Origin: Peptococcaceae bacterium
Lineage (GTDB): Bacteria > Bacillota > Desulfitobacteriia > Desulfitobacteriales > Syntrophobotulaceae
NCBI GenBank assembly: GCA_012839895.1
Contig: DUML01000080.1
Span: 1-49,651 of the forward strand
Direction of reading: 5' to 3'
DNA: 49,651 nt
This document shows, piece after piece, positions 17,372-25,551 of the stretch. A program made the position numbers and the translations under genes. Each line of letters opens with the position of its first letter. Within the stretch, counting starts at the first letter, position 1. The notes under the pieces are model-generated. The model did no database searches and was not told the DNA's origin. It worked only from the letters and a program-made list of their open reading frames with translations.

Positions 17372-17902
17372 CTACCACATAATTTTTTCCGGTTCTTCGT
17401 AAGTAACACCTTTAGTATCGACAGTCACTTTTTGCATCGCTTGTTTCTCCAACGGCCGATCCTGGAAATTTCGTGGGACAGATACTATCTTATCGACCAC
17501 ATCCATACCTTCCACAACTTTGCCGAAAGCGGCATACTGTCCGTCCAAATGAGGTGCATCGGCAACCATAATAAAGAACTGAGAGCCAGCCGAATCAGGA
17601 TGCCTGGAACGGGCCATGGATAATACTCCCCGGGTATGGGCCAAATTATTCGGAAACCCATTGGAAGTAAACTCTCCCTTTATGCTATACCCCGGCCCCC
17701 CCATACCTGATCCCTCAGGATCGCCGCCTTGAATCACAAAACCGGGGATAACCCTGTGAAAAATCGTCCCGTCATAAAACCCTTTTTGGATGAGTGAGAT
17801 ATAATTTTTAACAGTATTGGGAGCAATCTCGGGATAAAGCTCGGCTTTAATGACATCCCCATTTTCCATTTCAATTGTGACAACCGGATTTTCCATAAGC
17901 AT
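17372..17902 (-). CDS. ppiB: cyclophilin-type peptidyl-prolyl cis-trans isomerase
   Basis: This single-domain cyclophilin (176 residues) catalyses proline isomerisation. It lacks a signal peptide, so it should be cytoplasmic. Catalytic and binding motifs are intact: FHRVIPGFVIQGGDP (about 48-62), MARSRHPDSAGSQFFI (about 97-112; Arg and Gln of the active site), and HLDGQYAAFGKVVEGMDVVD (about 119-138). The start MLMEN is favoured by GGAG 5 nt upstream. It is flanked by holA and comEC with gaps of 167-330 nt and has its own terminator. Confidence 0.94.
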   Translation of the reverse strand: MLMENPVVTIEMENGDVIKAELYPEIAPNTVKNYISLIQKGFYDGTIFHRVIPGFVIQGGDPEGSGMGGPGYSIKGEFTSNGFPNNLAHTRGVLSMARSRHPDSAGSQFFIMVADAPHLDGQYAAFGKVVEGMDVVDKIVSVPRNFQDRPLEKQAMQKVTVDTKGVTYEEPEKIMW

Positions 17903-18069
17903 TAAACTCCTTTGTAAATTTAGTTATTTTCAGGCTCTAATTTCTAAAGGAATTTCAAGCCTTAAGCGACAACACCCATTTGCATTTCAGTTACATTTCC
18001 TTTTTTGTCAGTAGCTTTAATAATAACATAAATTAACCGAAGAAAAAAATTTTATGAAAACCTGCTCCT

Positions 18070-20547
18070 TTAATCCCTGCCCGGGATAATCGTAAAACCG
18101 TCCTCATCAAGCTGCAAACGGATTGTCCCCTGGAGATCCGTCCTATAGACCGGGATTCCTCTCTCCTGCCAATAACTAATTACTTCCGGCGCCGGGTGGC
18201 CAAAACTGTTTCTCCCCACCTGAATAAAAACAGCCTGAGGGTTAGTCCGATCAAACCAAAAGGGATCAAATGAACCTTTACTGCCATGATGGGGAATCTT
18301 GATAAAATGAGCGGCATAATTCCATCCCCTGTCGCTAATCTGCTGCATTTCTTCCTGCTCCATATCCCCGGTCAATAATACCGCCCACCCTAAAAACTTA
18401 AGAAGCAGCACTAAAGAATTATTATTGGAATCACCACCGGTCCCCGCAATTACCGAATCGGGTGCCAGAACTTCCAAGCTTAAACCCGAAGAGTACTTAA
18501 CTATGTCCCCTGCTTTCAGCCTAAGGAGCCCACCGGCATCACTCAAGATTTCCGGAGGCAATCCTTCTTGCCAAGCTTCATTGGTCAATCGCTCCCCTAC
18601 CTCCGGTACGGCAACCTTCCCAACCGGAATGTTAGCCAGCAGGTATCTGGCGCCACCCAGGTGGTCACTGTCTTCATGGGTGATAAAAACCATATCCAGA
18701 TAAGCTATTCTTTGCTGCATTAAATAGGGTACAACCACCCGTTCCCCGGCATCAAAGCTTGCCGTGCGCGGCCCGGCATCCACCATAATTTTTTCCTTGG
18801 AAGTTTGAAGTAAAATGCAATCTCCTTGCCCCACATCCAGAAAAGTAATTTCCAGACGTTCCCGGCTTAAAGAAGGAACCCAAAGGAATCCAAGCAATAA
18901 AAGAACGACCAAGAAGAAACGGACTTGCCGGCTTGGCAATTTAAGTGTGAAATTCCTTATCTTGCCGGCCTGTTCTTTATTAATTAAAAATAAACGCTTA
19001 GATATTCTAGCTGCAAGATTTCTGATTCTTCTAACCTGGACCCGGACAATGAACCAAGCTTTCTCCTTGCCTAAGAGCCAGACCCCTAAAGCCCCATACC
19101 AAACAACCCAAAAGAAAATACCAGGCCTTAAAACCCAAAAATATCCCCAGGGGAAAACGGCAACTATTTTTAAAACTGCATCTGTAAACTGTAGCAGCCA
19201 AAAAGCTGTTTGGAAAAAGGCGAGAGGTAAAACGGGCAAAAAAAGCAAAGTTGTCCCAATAAGGCCCAGTTGCAAAACTGCCCCTAAAATAAAAAGAACA
19301 AAAACATTAGTAACAAAACCAGCTAAGGAAATCCTGTTAAAAACACTGATTAAAATAGGCAAGGCGGCTATCTGGGCGGCTAAAGACACTTCTACCGCCG
19401 GACGTAAAAGTTTCGGCAGCTTCTGCAGCCAGGCTGTTTCTTTTAATTTGGGGACTAAAACTATCATCCCCCAAGTAGCGGCAAAAGAAAGCTGAAAACT
19501 GACATCCTTAAGATAGAGAGGTTCAATGATAAACAAAATCAAAGCTGCGAGTAGCAGCCAACGCAAAGGATCCATTTTTCCTCTGCCCATCATTCCGGTG
19601 AGAACAGCCAAACCCAGAATTGTAGCTCTTAAAATAGGAGGATTACCCTGGCATAAGGCAGCATAAAGGATTAAAGCGCTCATGGCAGCCAAAATCCTAC
19701 CTTTGCGGGGTAAAAAGAAAAAAATCCCCCAGACTAAAGCCAGCACAAAAGCCACATTAGCTCCGGATGCCGCAAAAACATGCATAACCCCGGTAGCTTT
19801 ATATCTTTCCAGGGTCTCATCCGGTATCCTGCTGGTGTCGCCAAACAGGATTCCCTCCAAAACACCTGCCTCAAGGGGCCAATACTCATCCAGGACATTA
19901 CGAACCTCCTCCCTGATCTGCCAGACTAGACCCGGATTCCCCTTGGCTAGAACCTGCACCTCTTCTCTGGTCGTAATTGTACCGCTTAAACCCCGTACCG
20001 CGTTATAAAGGGGTAAGTCGAATTCACCCGGGGTCCCCGGAGGTTTAGGATGTTCCAATCTTCCTGTTATCCGGATTAGATCCCCCGGTCTGACTGACTC
20101 CCAACCGGCCGGAAGTAAACCATTCTTTTGGTAAACACGGAGGGTATACTTAGCGCCCAGTCCGACCTGCCCTCCCCGTTCGCTTTGTCCACCCAATCTT
20201 CCCTGCAATTCCTCAATTGCTAAAACGCCCCGGCCGCTGCTTTGATCCCGAACCCAGTCTTGAAGCAGGCCTTTAATTGTTATTTCCTCGATAACCAGCG
20301 GTTCAGCCAGGGATTTTTCCGCATTTAACCCATAAACATAGCCAACAACTAAACTGCAAGCCAAAAGAAGGATTTCCGGACGGATAAGCCTACCCACAAA
20401 ATCCTGAGGTTTCCACCAGCGCCAAAGCCGGAAAAGGAGCAACAGGAAAAAAGCTAGAATTAATATCCTGACTTCAGAGTGACTGTAAACGGCTAGAAAG
20501 CCGCCCAATAATAATGCTGCTAAAAGCTTGCTAAGTTTATCTTTCAT
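18070..20547 (-). CDS. comEC: DNA internalisation channel protein ComEC/Rec2
   Basis: ComEC forms the membrane channel that takes up single-stranded DNA in natural transformation. The 825 residues carry the usual three parts: an N-terminal OB-like DUF4131 region (about 30-190) with membrane helices before it, a central competence domain with many helices (about 225-480; GVMHVFAASGANVAFVLAL is a hallmark), and a C-terminal metallo-beta-lactamase-like nuclease domain (about 565-825) with FLDVGQGDCILL, ITHEDSDHLGG and IKIPHHGSKGS. The zinc site pattern THxDxDH is complete. It starts 34 nt after comEA and is probably one operon. It appears intact. Whether the cell is competent cannot be judged from this window. 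Confidence 0.95.
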   Translation of the reverse strand: MKDKLSKLLAALLLGGFLAVYSHSEVRILILAFFLLLLFRLWRWWKPQDFVGRLIRPEILLLACSLVVGYVYGLNAEKSLAEPLVIEEITIKGLLQDWVRDQSSGRGVLAIEELQGRLGGQSERGGQVGLGAKYTLRVYQKNGLLPAGWESVRPGDLIRITGRLEHPKPPGTPGEFDLPLYNAVRGLSGTITTREEVQVLAKGNPGLVWQIREEVRNVLDEYWPLEAGVLEGILFGDTSRIPDETLERYKATGVMHVFAASGANVAFVLALVWGIFFFLPRKGRILAAMSALILYAALCQGNPPILRATILGLAVLTGMMGRGKMDPLRWLLLAALILFIIEPLYLKDVSFQLSFAATWGMIVLVPKLKETAWLQKLPKLLRPAVEVSLAAQIAALPILISVFNRISLAGFVTNVFVLFILGAVLQLGLIGTTLLFLPVLPLAFFQTAFWLLQFTDAVLKIVAVFPWGYFWVLRPGIFFWVVWYGALGVWLLGKEKAWFIVRVQVRRIRNLAARISKRLFLINKEQAGKIRNFTLKLPSRQVRFFLVVLLLLGFLWVPSLSRERLEITFLDVGQGDCILLQTSKEKIMVDAGPRTASFDAGERVVVPYLMQQRIAYLDMVFITHEDSDHLGGARYLLANIPVGKVAVPEVGERLTNEAWQEGLPPEILSDAGGLLRLKAGDIVKYSSGLSLEVLAPDSVIAGTGGDSNNNSLVLLLKFLGWAVLLTGDMEQEEMQQISDRGWNYAAHFIKIPHHGSKGSFDPFWFDRTNPQAVFIQVGRNSFGHPAPEVISYWQERGIPVYRTDLQGTIRLQLDEDGFTIIPGRD

Positions 20548-20581
20548 TTTTTTCTAAGCCCGCTTCTCCTGCAGGAATTTA

Positions 20582-21178
20582 TTATGGACCCACTTTAATA
20601 TAATCAGCCATTTTCTCATATGTTTTAGGGCCTATACCGGAAACAGCCTGAATTTCTTCCGGGCTGGAAAACAAACCGTTTTTTTCCCGGTAGTCAATAA
20701 TCCTTTGGGCCAAAGCGGGACCAATACCGGGAATGGTATCTAATTCTGCCAAACCGGCGGTATTAATATTCACTTTTCCACTTGAGCCGGGAGTCTTACC
20801 GGACGCGCCGGCAGTTGTTCCACCGGCTTCCTTTCCCGGTATAGAGCCGGCATTCAAAATGTCGTCAGACACCTCTTCCCGATATGGAACAATAATTTTT
20901 TGCCCGTCTTTTAATTTTTGGGCGGGATTAAGAGCGTCCAAATCCGCCTTGGGGCTTAACCCGGCTTCCCTTAAAGCATCATCCAGCCTGGCATCAAGAG
21001 GCAAATGCAATAAGCCGGGTTTAACGACTGCCCCGGTTATGTAGACCACTATTTCCCTTTCCTCCACAGCCTGTTCAATTGTGACCGGGCTTCTGACAGG
21101 AAGCAGGAATTTTCCCACCGCCATTATTAAAAGTACTCCCAAAACACCCCACCAGAGAAGGCGAATATTCTTATCCAC
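20582..21178 (-). CDS. comEA: competence protein ComEA (DNA receptor)
   Basis: ComEA binds incoming DNA at the cell surface and hands it to ComEC. An N-terminal membrane anchor (about 6-24) is followed by a SLBB domain (VVYITGAVVKPGLLHL to QKIIVPY). A Gly/Ser/Thr/Ala linker precedes two helix-hairpin-helix motifs at the C-terminus (VNINTAGLAELDTIPGIGPA and FSSPEEIQAVSGIGPKTYEK). I chose the GTG at 21178 (198 residues), 7 nt after a GGGGGGAG site; an upstream ATG at 21205 would add nine residues lacking support. It is directly upstream of comEC. Confidence 0.92.
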   Translation of the reverse strand: MDKNIRLLWWGVLGVLLIMAVGKFLLPVRSPVTIEQAVEEREIVVYITGAVVKPGLLHLPLDARLDDALREAGLSPKADLDALNPAQKLKDGQKIIVPYREEVSDDILNAGSIPGKEAGGTTAGASGKTPGSSGKVNINTAGLAELDTIPGIGPALAQRIIDYREKNGLFSSPEEIQAVSGIGPKTYEKMADYIKVGP

Positions 21179-21416
21179 TAACCCTCTCCCCCCAGTGATA
21201 AACAAACCTGTATTTTAAAGTACTTGTTGGGATTATTCTCCAATATTTGTTTAAAATCCTTTCTCTTGCAACAAAATTTTATTAAATCTCAGGCCCTTCA
21301 GCCATTTATCCTACGGACATTGACAAAGCGGAAAAATTTTTTCGCAAAGCTTGCAAATGTTATAAAAGCCATCAACTTTTTTATTCTTGCCAAGGGCTTT
21401 TTTTCTTTATTCTGTT

Positions 21417-21443
21417 ACCTTTTTATTCCAGGAACATAAGTTA
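21417..21443 (+). promoter_or_regulatory. SigK-like late sporulation promoter
   Basis: The sequence matches the SigK consensus AC-N16-CATAnnnTA exactly: AC at 21417-21418, 16 nt, then CATA-AGT-TA at 21435-21443. It is about 60 nt before the small plus-strand gene. The preceding 21206-21416 stretch contains no supported gene. Confidence 0.55.
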
Positions 21444-21499
21444 TAATAGCCTGTTTTCGCTGGCTAACAATTTATTAAAAGGAGGGACTCCAACGATAA

Positions 21500-21772
21500 A
21501 TGACCTTATTTAGAGATAACCTTAACTACGCCACTTTGGCACCTTATAGCGGGAGTCAAGCTACAGTTAGGCTCTTTGACGGCAAAACCTATACAGGCCA
21601 AATAGTCGCAGTCCATCCCCATGGCATCTTATTTCATTCTAGTAACCCCGGATTTCTCTTCTTACCCTTCTTAGCTATCGCCGCCCTGGCTTTAGCCGTT
21701 CCCTTTGCTTACGGGGCTGGCTACGCAGTTGGTTCTAGGTACGGCGCGTATCCTTACGGTTGGTATTTTTAG
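21500..21772 (+). CDS. small hypothetical protein with beta-barrel-like N-terminus and Gly/Tyr-rich tail
   Basis: I do not recognise a named family. The 90-residue protein starts with about 50 residues whose pattern (ATVRLFDGKTYTGQIVAVHPHGILFHSS) looks like a small SH3/LSm-type beta-barrel. A hydrophobic stretch follows (FLFLPFLAIAALALAVPFAYGAG, split about 54-76), then a Gly/Tyr-rich tail (YGAYPYGWYF). The ribosome-binding site AGGAGGG is 13 nt from the ATG, rather far, but an in-frame TAA just upstream fixes the start. A SigK-like promoter in front and a spore-coat-like tail suggest a late mother-cell protein; this is inference. A strong terminator follows. Confidence 0.75.
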   Translation: MTLFRDNLNYATLAPYSGSQATVRLFDGKTYTGQIVAVHPHGILFHSSNPGFLFLPFLAIAALALAVPFAYGAGYAVGSRYGAYPYGWYF

Positions 21773-21873
21773 ACATTATTCTGGATAAGACATTCCACCG
21801 GTTAAAACACTTCAAGCACTTTTGTTAAATCATTTTGTTAACTTTTCAAGTTATGTTCTATTGAACGGCAAAT

Positions 21874-21918
21874 TTAAGGGGATGCCTCCCTTCCGGCAGC
21901 ATCCCCTTAACCTTTTTT
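21874..21918 (+). terminator. intrinsic terminator after the 90-residue gene
   Basis: TTAAGGGGATGC (21874-21885) pairs with GCATCCCCTTAA (21899-21910), and six T follow on plus (21913-21918). The same stem may end the opuAC message on minus, though only a weak U-tract follows there. Confidence 0.85.
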
Positions 21919-21980
21919 CACTATATTTTATGTTATTGCGGAATTTTTTGAAAGCAAGCTGGAGCTTAGACATTAAACTT

Positions 21981-22877
21981 CTAATTGAGCCAACTGTTAA
22001 CAGCATCCTGATTGTCATTAATCCATTGCTTAGCGGCGTCAATAGGTTCCATACCTTCAGTGATTAAGGCTTCGAGGCTCCCAATTTGAGCATCGCTCAT
22101 TTTAAACTTTTTAAGCATAGCTGCCACATCCGGCTCTTTTGTGCTGAAATCCTTATGGGCCAGAACATGAAGTTCTTCAGCTTCCCCGAAAGCCCCTTGA
22201 GGATCATCCAGGTATTTTAGATCATATTTGGCAAACATCCAATGGGGGCTCCAGCCGGTAATAGCGATCCATTCTTTTTTGGCATAAGCTTTTTCCAGCG
22301 CCGCCATCATGGCCATTTCACTGCCTTGAACCACGTCAAAACCAAGCCCGTAACTCTCGTTAGCCCTGGCTGCAGCTTTCATGATTCCCGCCCCGGGGTC
22401 GATACCAATAATTTGGTTATTAAACTTCTCAGCTTCACCCTTTAACTGTTCAATGGAATTAATTGTCACATAAGCCGGCACTGTTATCCCTATCCTGGCT
22501 TGCTCTTGGTACCATATTCCATAATCCTCCAGGCTGCCCTTATATTCAGTCCAGTAGCTTTCATGGGTAATTGGCAGCCAGGCATCCAGAAAAAGGTCAA
22601 GGTCCCCTTTGCTTAAGCCCGTAAAAAGAGGGGCGACATCAAGCTGCGTAAGATTAACTTCATAACCTTGATCTTCTAAGATTACTTTCCAAAGATTGCT
22701 GACAGCAATACATTCCGCCCAGTTAACATAACCGATGTTAATTGAGCCTTTCTTTTCACCTTGCGTGGTAGGCCCCTGTCCTGAACCGGCACAGCCCGCC
22801 GTAAGGCCCAAAACAAGTACAGCAACTAAAGCAAAAACAATGAACTTTTGCCATCCTCTTTTTCTCATATTGGTCAT
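21981..22877 (-). CDS. opuAC: glycine betaine/proline-type ABC transporter substrate-binding lipoprotein
   Basis: This lipoprotein captures quaternary amine osmolytes for import. The signal peptide ends in a lipobox (LTAGC, Cys29). The mature part is an OpuAC/ProX-type periplasmic-binding fold with the expected tryptophans of the aromatic cage (GYVNWAE near 52, DAWLP near 98, TGWSPHW near 205). The ATG (MTNMRKRG) has GGGAGG about 8 nt upstream. It is the last of three genes, ATPase-permease-binding protein, with a 19-nt gap from the permease. Exact substrate preference (betaine, choline, carnitine, proline betaine) cannot be read from sequence alone. Confidence 0.92.
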   Translation of the reverse strand: MTNMRKRGWQKFIVFALVAVLVLGLTAGCAGSGQGPTTQGEKKGSINIGYVNWAECIAVSNLWKVILEDQGYEVNLTQLDVAPLFTGLSKGDLDLFLDAWLPITHESYWTEYKGSLEDYGIWYQEQARIGITVPAYVTINSIEQLKGEAEKFNNQIIGIDPGAGIMKAAARANESYGLGFDVVQGSEMAMMAALEKAYAKKEWIAITGWSPHWMFAKYDLKYLDDPQGAFGEAEELHVLAHKDFSTKEPDVAAMLKKFKMSDAQIGSLEALITEGMEPIDAAKQWINDNQDAVNSWLN

Positions 22878-22896
22878 TTCTTTTCCTCCCTTTAAA

Positions 22897-23736
22897 TTAT
22901 TTTCTATCTTCAGTTCTTAAAGAACGTCCGATTCCTTGGGAAAGCCTGTCCAGAATAATAGCCATTATAACGACCGCAACGCCGTATTCAAAGCCCATCC
23001 CAATCTTAAGCTGGCCAATAGCCTCCAGAACTCCTGCCCCAAGCCCGCCGGCGCCAATCATAGAAGCAATGACAACCATGGATAACGAAAGCATCATGGT
23101 CTGGTTAATACCGGCCATCAGGGTGGGCAGTGCAACCGGCAGCTGAATTTTCCAGAGAAGCTGCCAGGGAGTGGAACCAAAAGCTGTGCCCACTTCCACC
23201 AGATCAACCGGGACTTGGCGGATCCCCAGGTCAGTTAAGCGGATGACCGGAGGCATAGCAAAGATTACGGTAGCAAAAACTGCCGGTACCTTGCCGATTC
23301 CAAATAAAAGCAAGGCCGGTATTAAATAAACAAATGAAGGCATTGTCTGCATAAAATCGAGAATCGGAGTAATAAACCAGTGGAACCTGTCGCTTCTGCC
23401 GGCAATAATCCCCAGGGGTATCCCTATGACAATGGAAACCAAAGCAGATAGCAAAACGAGAACCAAAGTGGATAAAAAAGCCGGCCATAATTTTAAGTTA
23501 TATATAAAGAATAAACCAAGCACTGTACCTACGGTTAATTTCCAGCCTCCTGCCTTCCAGGCTAAAACAGCGAAAAACAAAATTAATAGCCACCAGGGCA
23601 CAATATTAAGATACTTCTCAAACCCCTTAATAATTTCACCGCAACTCTCGGAAAAAGCATCCAGGACAACTCCGAAATTTTCCACAAGCCATTTTACAAT
23701 TTGGTCGATAATTGCAGCCAATGGAAACTTAGGCAT
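22897..23736 (-). CDS. opuAB: glycine betaine/proline-type ABC transporter permease
   Basis: The permease is OpuAB/ProW-like, with the ABC permease EAA-type loop near VEVGTAFGSTPWQLLWKIQLPVA (about 185-207) and about six to seven membrane helices. The start at 23736 (MPKFPLAAII) has GGGGGTG 7 nt upstream and overlaps the end of the ATPase gene by 8 nt, indicating translational coupling. An in-frame start further upstream (23814) would lie deep in the ATPase gene and is not credible. The product is about 279 residues, usual for the family. Confidence 0.93.
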   Translation of the reverse strand: MPKFPLAAIIDQIVKWLVENFGVVLDAFSESCGEIIKGFEKYLNIVPWWLLILFFAVLAWKAGGWKLTVGTVLGLFFIYNLKLWPAFLSTLVLVLLSALVSIVIGIPLGIIAGRSDRFHWFITPILDFMQTMPSFVYLIPALLLFGIGKVPAVFATVIFAMPPVIRLTDLGIRQVPVDLVEVGTAFGSTPWQLLWKIQLPVALPTLMAGINQTMMLSLSMVVIASMIGAGGLGAGVLEAIGQLKIGMGFEYGVAVVIMAIILDRLSQGIGRSLRTEDRK

Positions 23737-24955
23737 TATTTTCACCCCCTTGAACTGCAGAACCGCTATTGGTGCTGCCGGCAGCAAGTGCCGCCAAAAT
23801 TGAGCCCCGGACAATAATGCCGGTTAATTTTTCTTCAGCATTAATAACGGCCATCGGCATTTTACTTTCAGCCATGATACTTAAGGTATTAAAGAGCGGC
23901 GTGTCTTCACTTACAATTGGCCCTTCCTCCAGTTTCATATCCGCCAAACTTTGAATCCCGGCATTTCGGGCTTCAACGGCCATATCGGCAGTGATAATGC
24001 CTTTAAGATGCCTCTCCCGATCCACTACAAACACACTGGAGATACCGTGCTCCTTCATGATCCTTAAAGCTACGCTGGGGCCATCCCGCAAAGTAATAAG
24101 TGGTTGGGGTTTTTTCATCACATCCCCGGCAGTTAAAATCTTGCTGCGGTCCACACCCCTGACAAACTTCGCAACATAATCATCGGCAGGGTTATTGGTT
24201 ATTTCTTCCGGAGTGCCGATTTGTACCAAAGCACCGTCCCGGAGAAAGGCAATGCGGTCGCCAAGCTTTAAAGCCTCATTTAGGTCATGGGTAATAAAAA
24301 CAATTGTCTTATTCATTTTTTGTTGTAAACTTAGAAGCTCGTCTTGCATCTCTTCCCTGATTAAGGGATCAAGAGCGCTAAAAGCCTCGTCCATTAACAG
24401 GATGTCGGCGTCATTAGTCAAAGCCCGTGCCAAGCCGACTCTCTGCTTCATTCCCCCACTGAGCTGAGAAGGATACTTTTTCTCCCAACCTTTAAGACCT
24501 ACCATTTCTAAGATTTTGTAAGCTTTTTCTTCTCTTTCTTTTTTACCGACACCTTGAACTTCCAAACCATAGACCGTATTATCCAAAACAGTACGGTGGG
24601 GCAATAAAGCAAATTGTTGGAAAACCATGGCTGTTTTCTCCTGGCGGAACTTCCGTAACTCCTTGTTTTTGAGCTTAATAATATCCTGTCCATCCACTAG
24701 GATTTCTCCGGCACTGGGCTCGATCAATCTGTTCAGGCAGCGAAGAATAGTGGATTTTCCACTGCCGGAAAGGCCCATGATTACAAAGATCTCGCCTTCC
24801 TGAACAGTGAAACTGATGTTATTAATTCCAACTGTTAAACCTGTTTCTTTGAGGATCTCACTCTTACTTTTTCCTTCTTGCAACAAGGTCAAGGCCTTTT
24901 GAGGATGAGCCCCAAAAATTTTAATCAAATTGGTCACCACAATTTTATTTCCCAT
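23729..24955 (-). CDS. opuAA: glycine betaine/proline-type ABC transporter ATPase with CBS domains
   Basis: The ATPase has Walker A GLSGSGKST (about 59-67), a Q-loop (MVFQQFALLPHRTV), the signature LSGGMKQRVGLARAL (about 165-179) and Walker B ILLMDEAFSALDP. Two C-terminal CBS domains (about 275-390) occur in osmoregulated OpuA transporters, where they sense ionic strength or nucleotides. The 408 residues are typical. The ATG has AGAGGTG about 5 nt upstream. It leads the operon and is preceded by a leader of roughly 330 nt with its own promoter. Induction by osmotic stress is likely but inferred. Confidence 0.94.
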   Translation of the reverse strand: MGNKIVVTNLIKIFGAHPQKALTLLQEGKSKSEILKETGLTVGINNISFTVQEGEIFVIMGLSGSGKSTILRCLNRLIEPSAGEILVDGQDIIKLKNKELRKFRQEKTAMVFQQFALLPHRTVLDNTVYGLEVQGVGKKEREEKAYKILEMVGLKGWEKKYPSQLSGGMKQRVGLARALTNDADILLMDEAFSALDPLIREEMQDELLSLQQKMNKTIVFITHDLNEALKLGDRIAFLRDGALVQIGTPEEITNNPADDYVAKFVRGVDRSKILTAGDVMKKPQPLITLRDGPSVALRIMKEHGISSVFVVDRERHLKGIITADMAVEARNAGIQSLADMKLEEGPIVSEDTPLFNTLSIMAESKMPMAVINAEEKLTGIIVRGSILAALAAGSTNSGSAVQGGENNA

Positions 24956-25011
24956 TTAGTCACCTCTTCTTAATTTTATAAACATAAAATAAACTTTCGG
25001 GCATAATTAAA

Positions 25012-25039
25012 GCCCTCTCTTGGCAGGCAAAAAGAGGGC
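25012..25039 (-). promoter_or_regulatory. stem-loop in the opuA leader, possible attenuator
   Basis: GCCCTCT (25033-25039 on minus) pairs with AGAGGGC (25012-25018), 14-nt loop, followed by TTTAATT. The tail is too poor for a strong terminator, but the position inside the leader, about 60 nt before the opuAA start, would suit attenuation. Confidence 0.4.
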
Positions 25040-25289
25040 GTCCTGTTATTAGTTATTATGTTATAGAAATGAAACTTCAATAACTAATTTAGAAATAAAC
25101 TGAAACTAATAGTAGGAATAAAGTGATATAGAATAATATGAAATCCAAGAAATAAGAATTTCAAAAATTACCCTAATTGCCCTGCTTTTAGAAACAGCCC
25201 CCAGCCTTAAAAGAATGTTAATAAAGAAGTTCAATCGAATCACATGTTTAAATGAATAAATAGTTTATTTGTTTTTACCTTGCTATTAT

Positions 25290-25318
25290 ATAATAACACC
25301 ATGAGCCTCATATGACAA
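25290..25318 (-). promoter_or_regulatory. SigA-type promoter of the opuA operon
   Basis: On minus, -35 TTGTCA (25313-25318) and -10 TATTAT (25290-25295) are 17 nt apart. It implies a leader of about 330 nt. The 24956-25551 gap contains this promoter, the leader and the leuS terminators, and no credible gene. Confidence 0.65.
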
Positions 25319-25373
25319 CCTGTATTTTTTAATAAGTTGTCAGATAACGGAGAGTATTTTAGTTTTAAACCAT

Positions 25374-25416
25374 TAAAAAAACCGAAATGCTCTGGTTATT
25401 AGAGCTATTCCATTTC
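25374..25416 (-). terminator. second terminator-like hairpin after leuS
   Basis: On minus, GAAATG (25411-25416) pairs with CATTTC (25384-25389), with inner CTCT/AGAG pairing and a 6-nt bulge, followed by GG and seven T. It backs up the leuS terminator just upstream. Confidence 0.55.
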
Positions 25417-25435
25417 TCCTTAAAAATAGGTGTCC

Positions 25436-25470
25436 AAATAAAAATAAAATAGCCAGGCACAATACCTGGC
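25436..25470 (-). terminator. intrinsic terminator of leuS
   Basis: On minus, GCCAGG (25465-25470) pairs with CCTGGC (25452-25457) around a 7-nt loop, followed by the U-rich tail TATTTTATTTTTATTT. It lies about 80 nt after the leuS stop. Confidence 0.75.
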
Positions 25471-25551
25471 ATATGATTATAAACAAAATTAAGTTTCTAT
25501 CGTTTAAGTACTCCCTACCTAGAGAGACATAGAACTTGACCAAATACTAAA

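Noticed and set aside
17252-17623. Plus-strand reading frame of 123 codons with a strong AGGAGGAG before its ATG, antisense to the cyclophilin gene
   Set aside because: Most of it mirrors the conserved cyclophilin gene on the other strand, the product has no recognisable motif and the G-rich site is part of the terminator region; probably chance.
18815-19495. Plus-strand frame of 226 codons opposite comEC
   Set aside because: It is antisense to the conserved comEC domain, Lys/Thr/Ser-rich in a way typical of a shadow frame.
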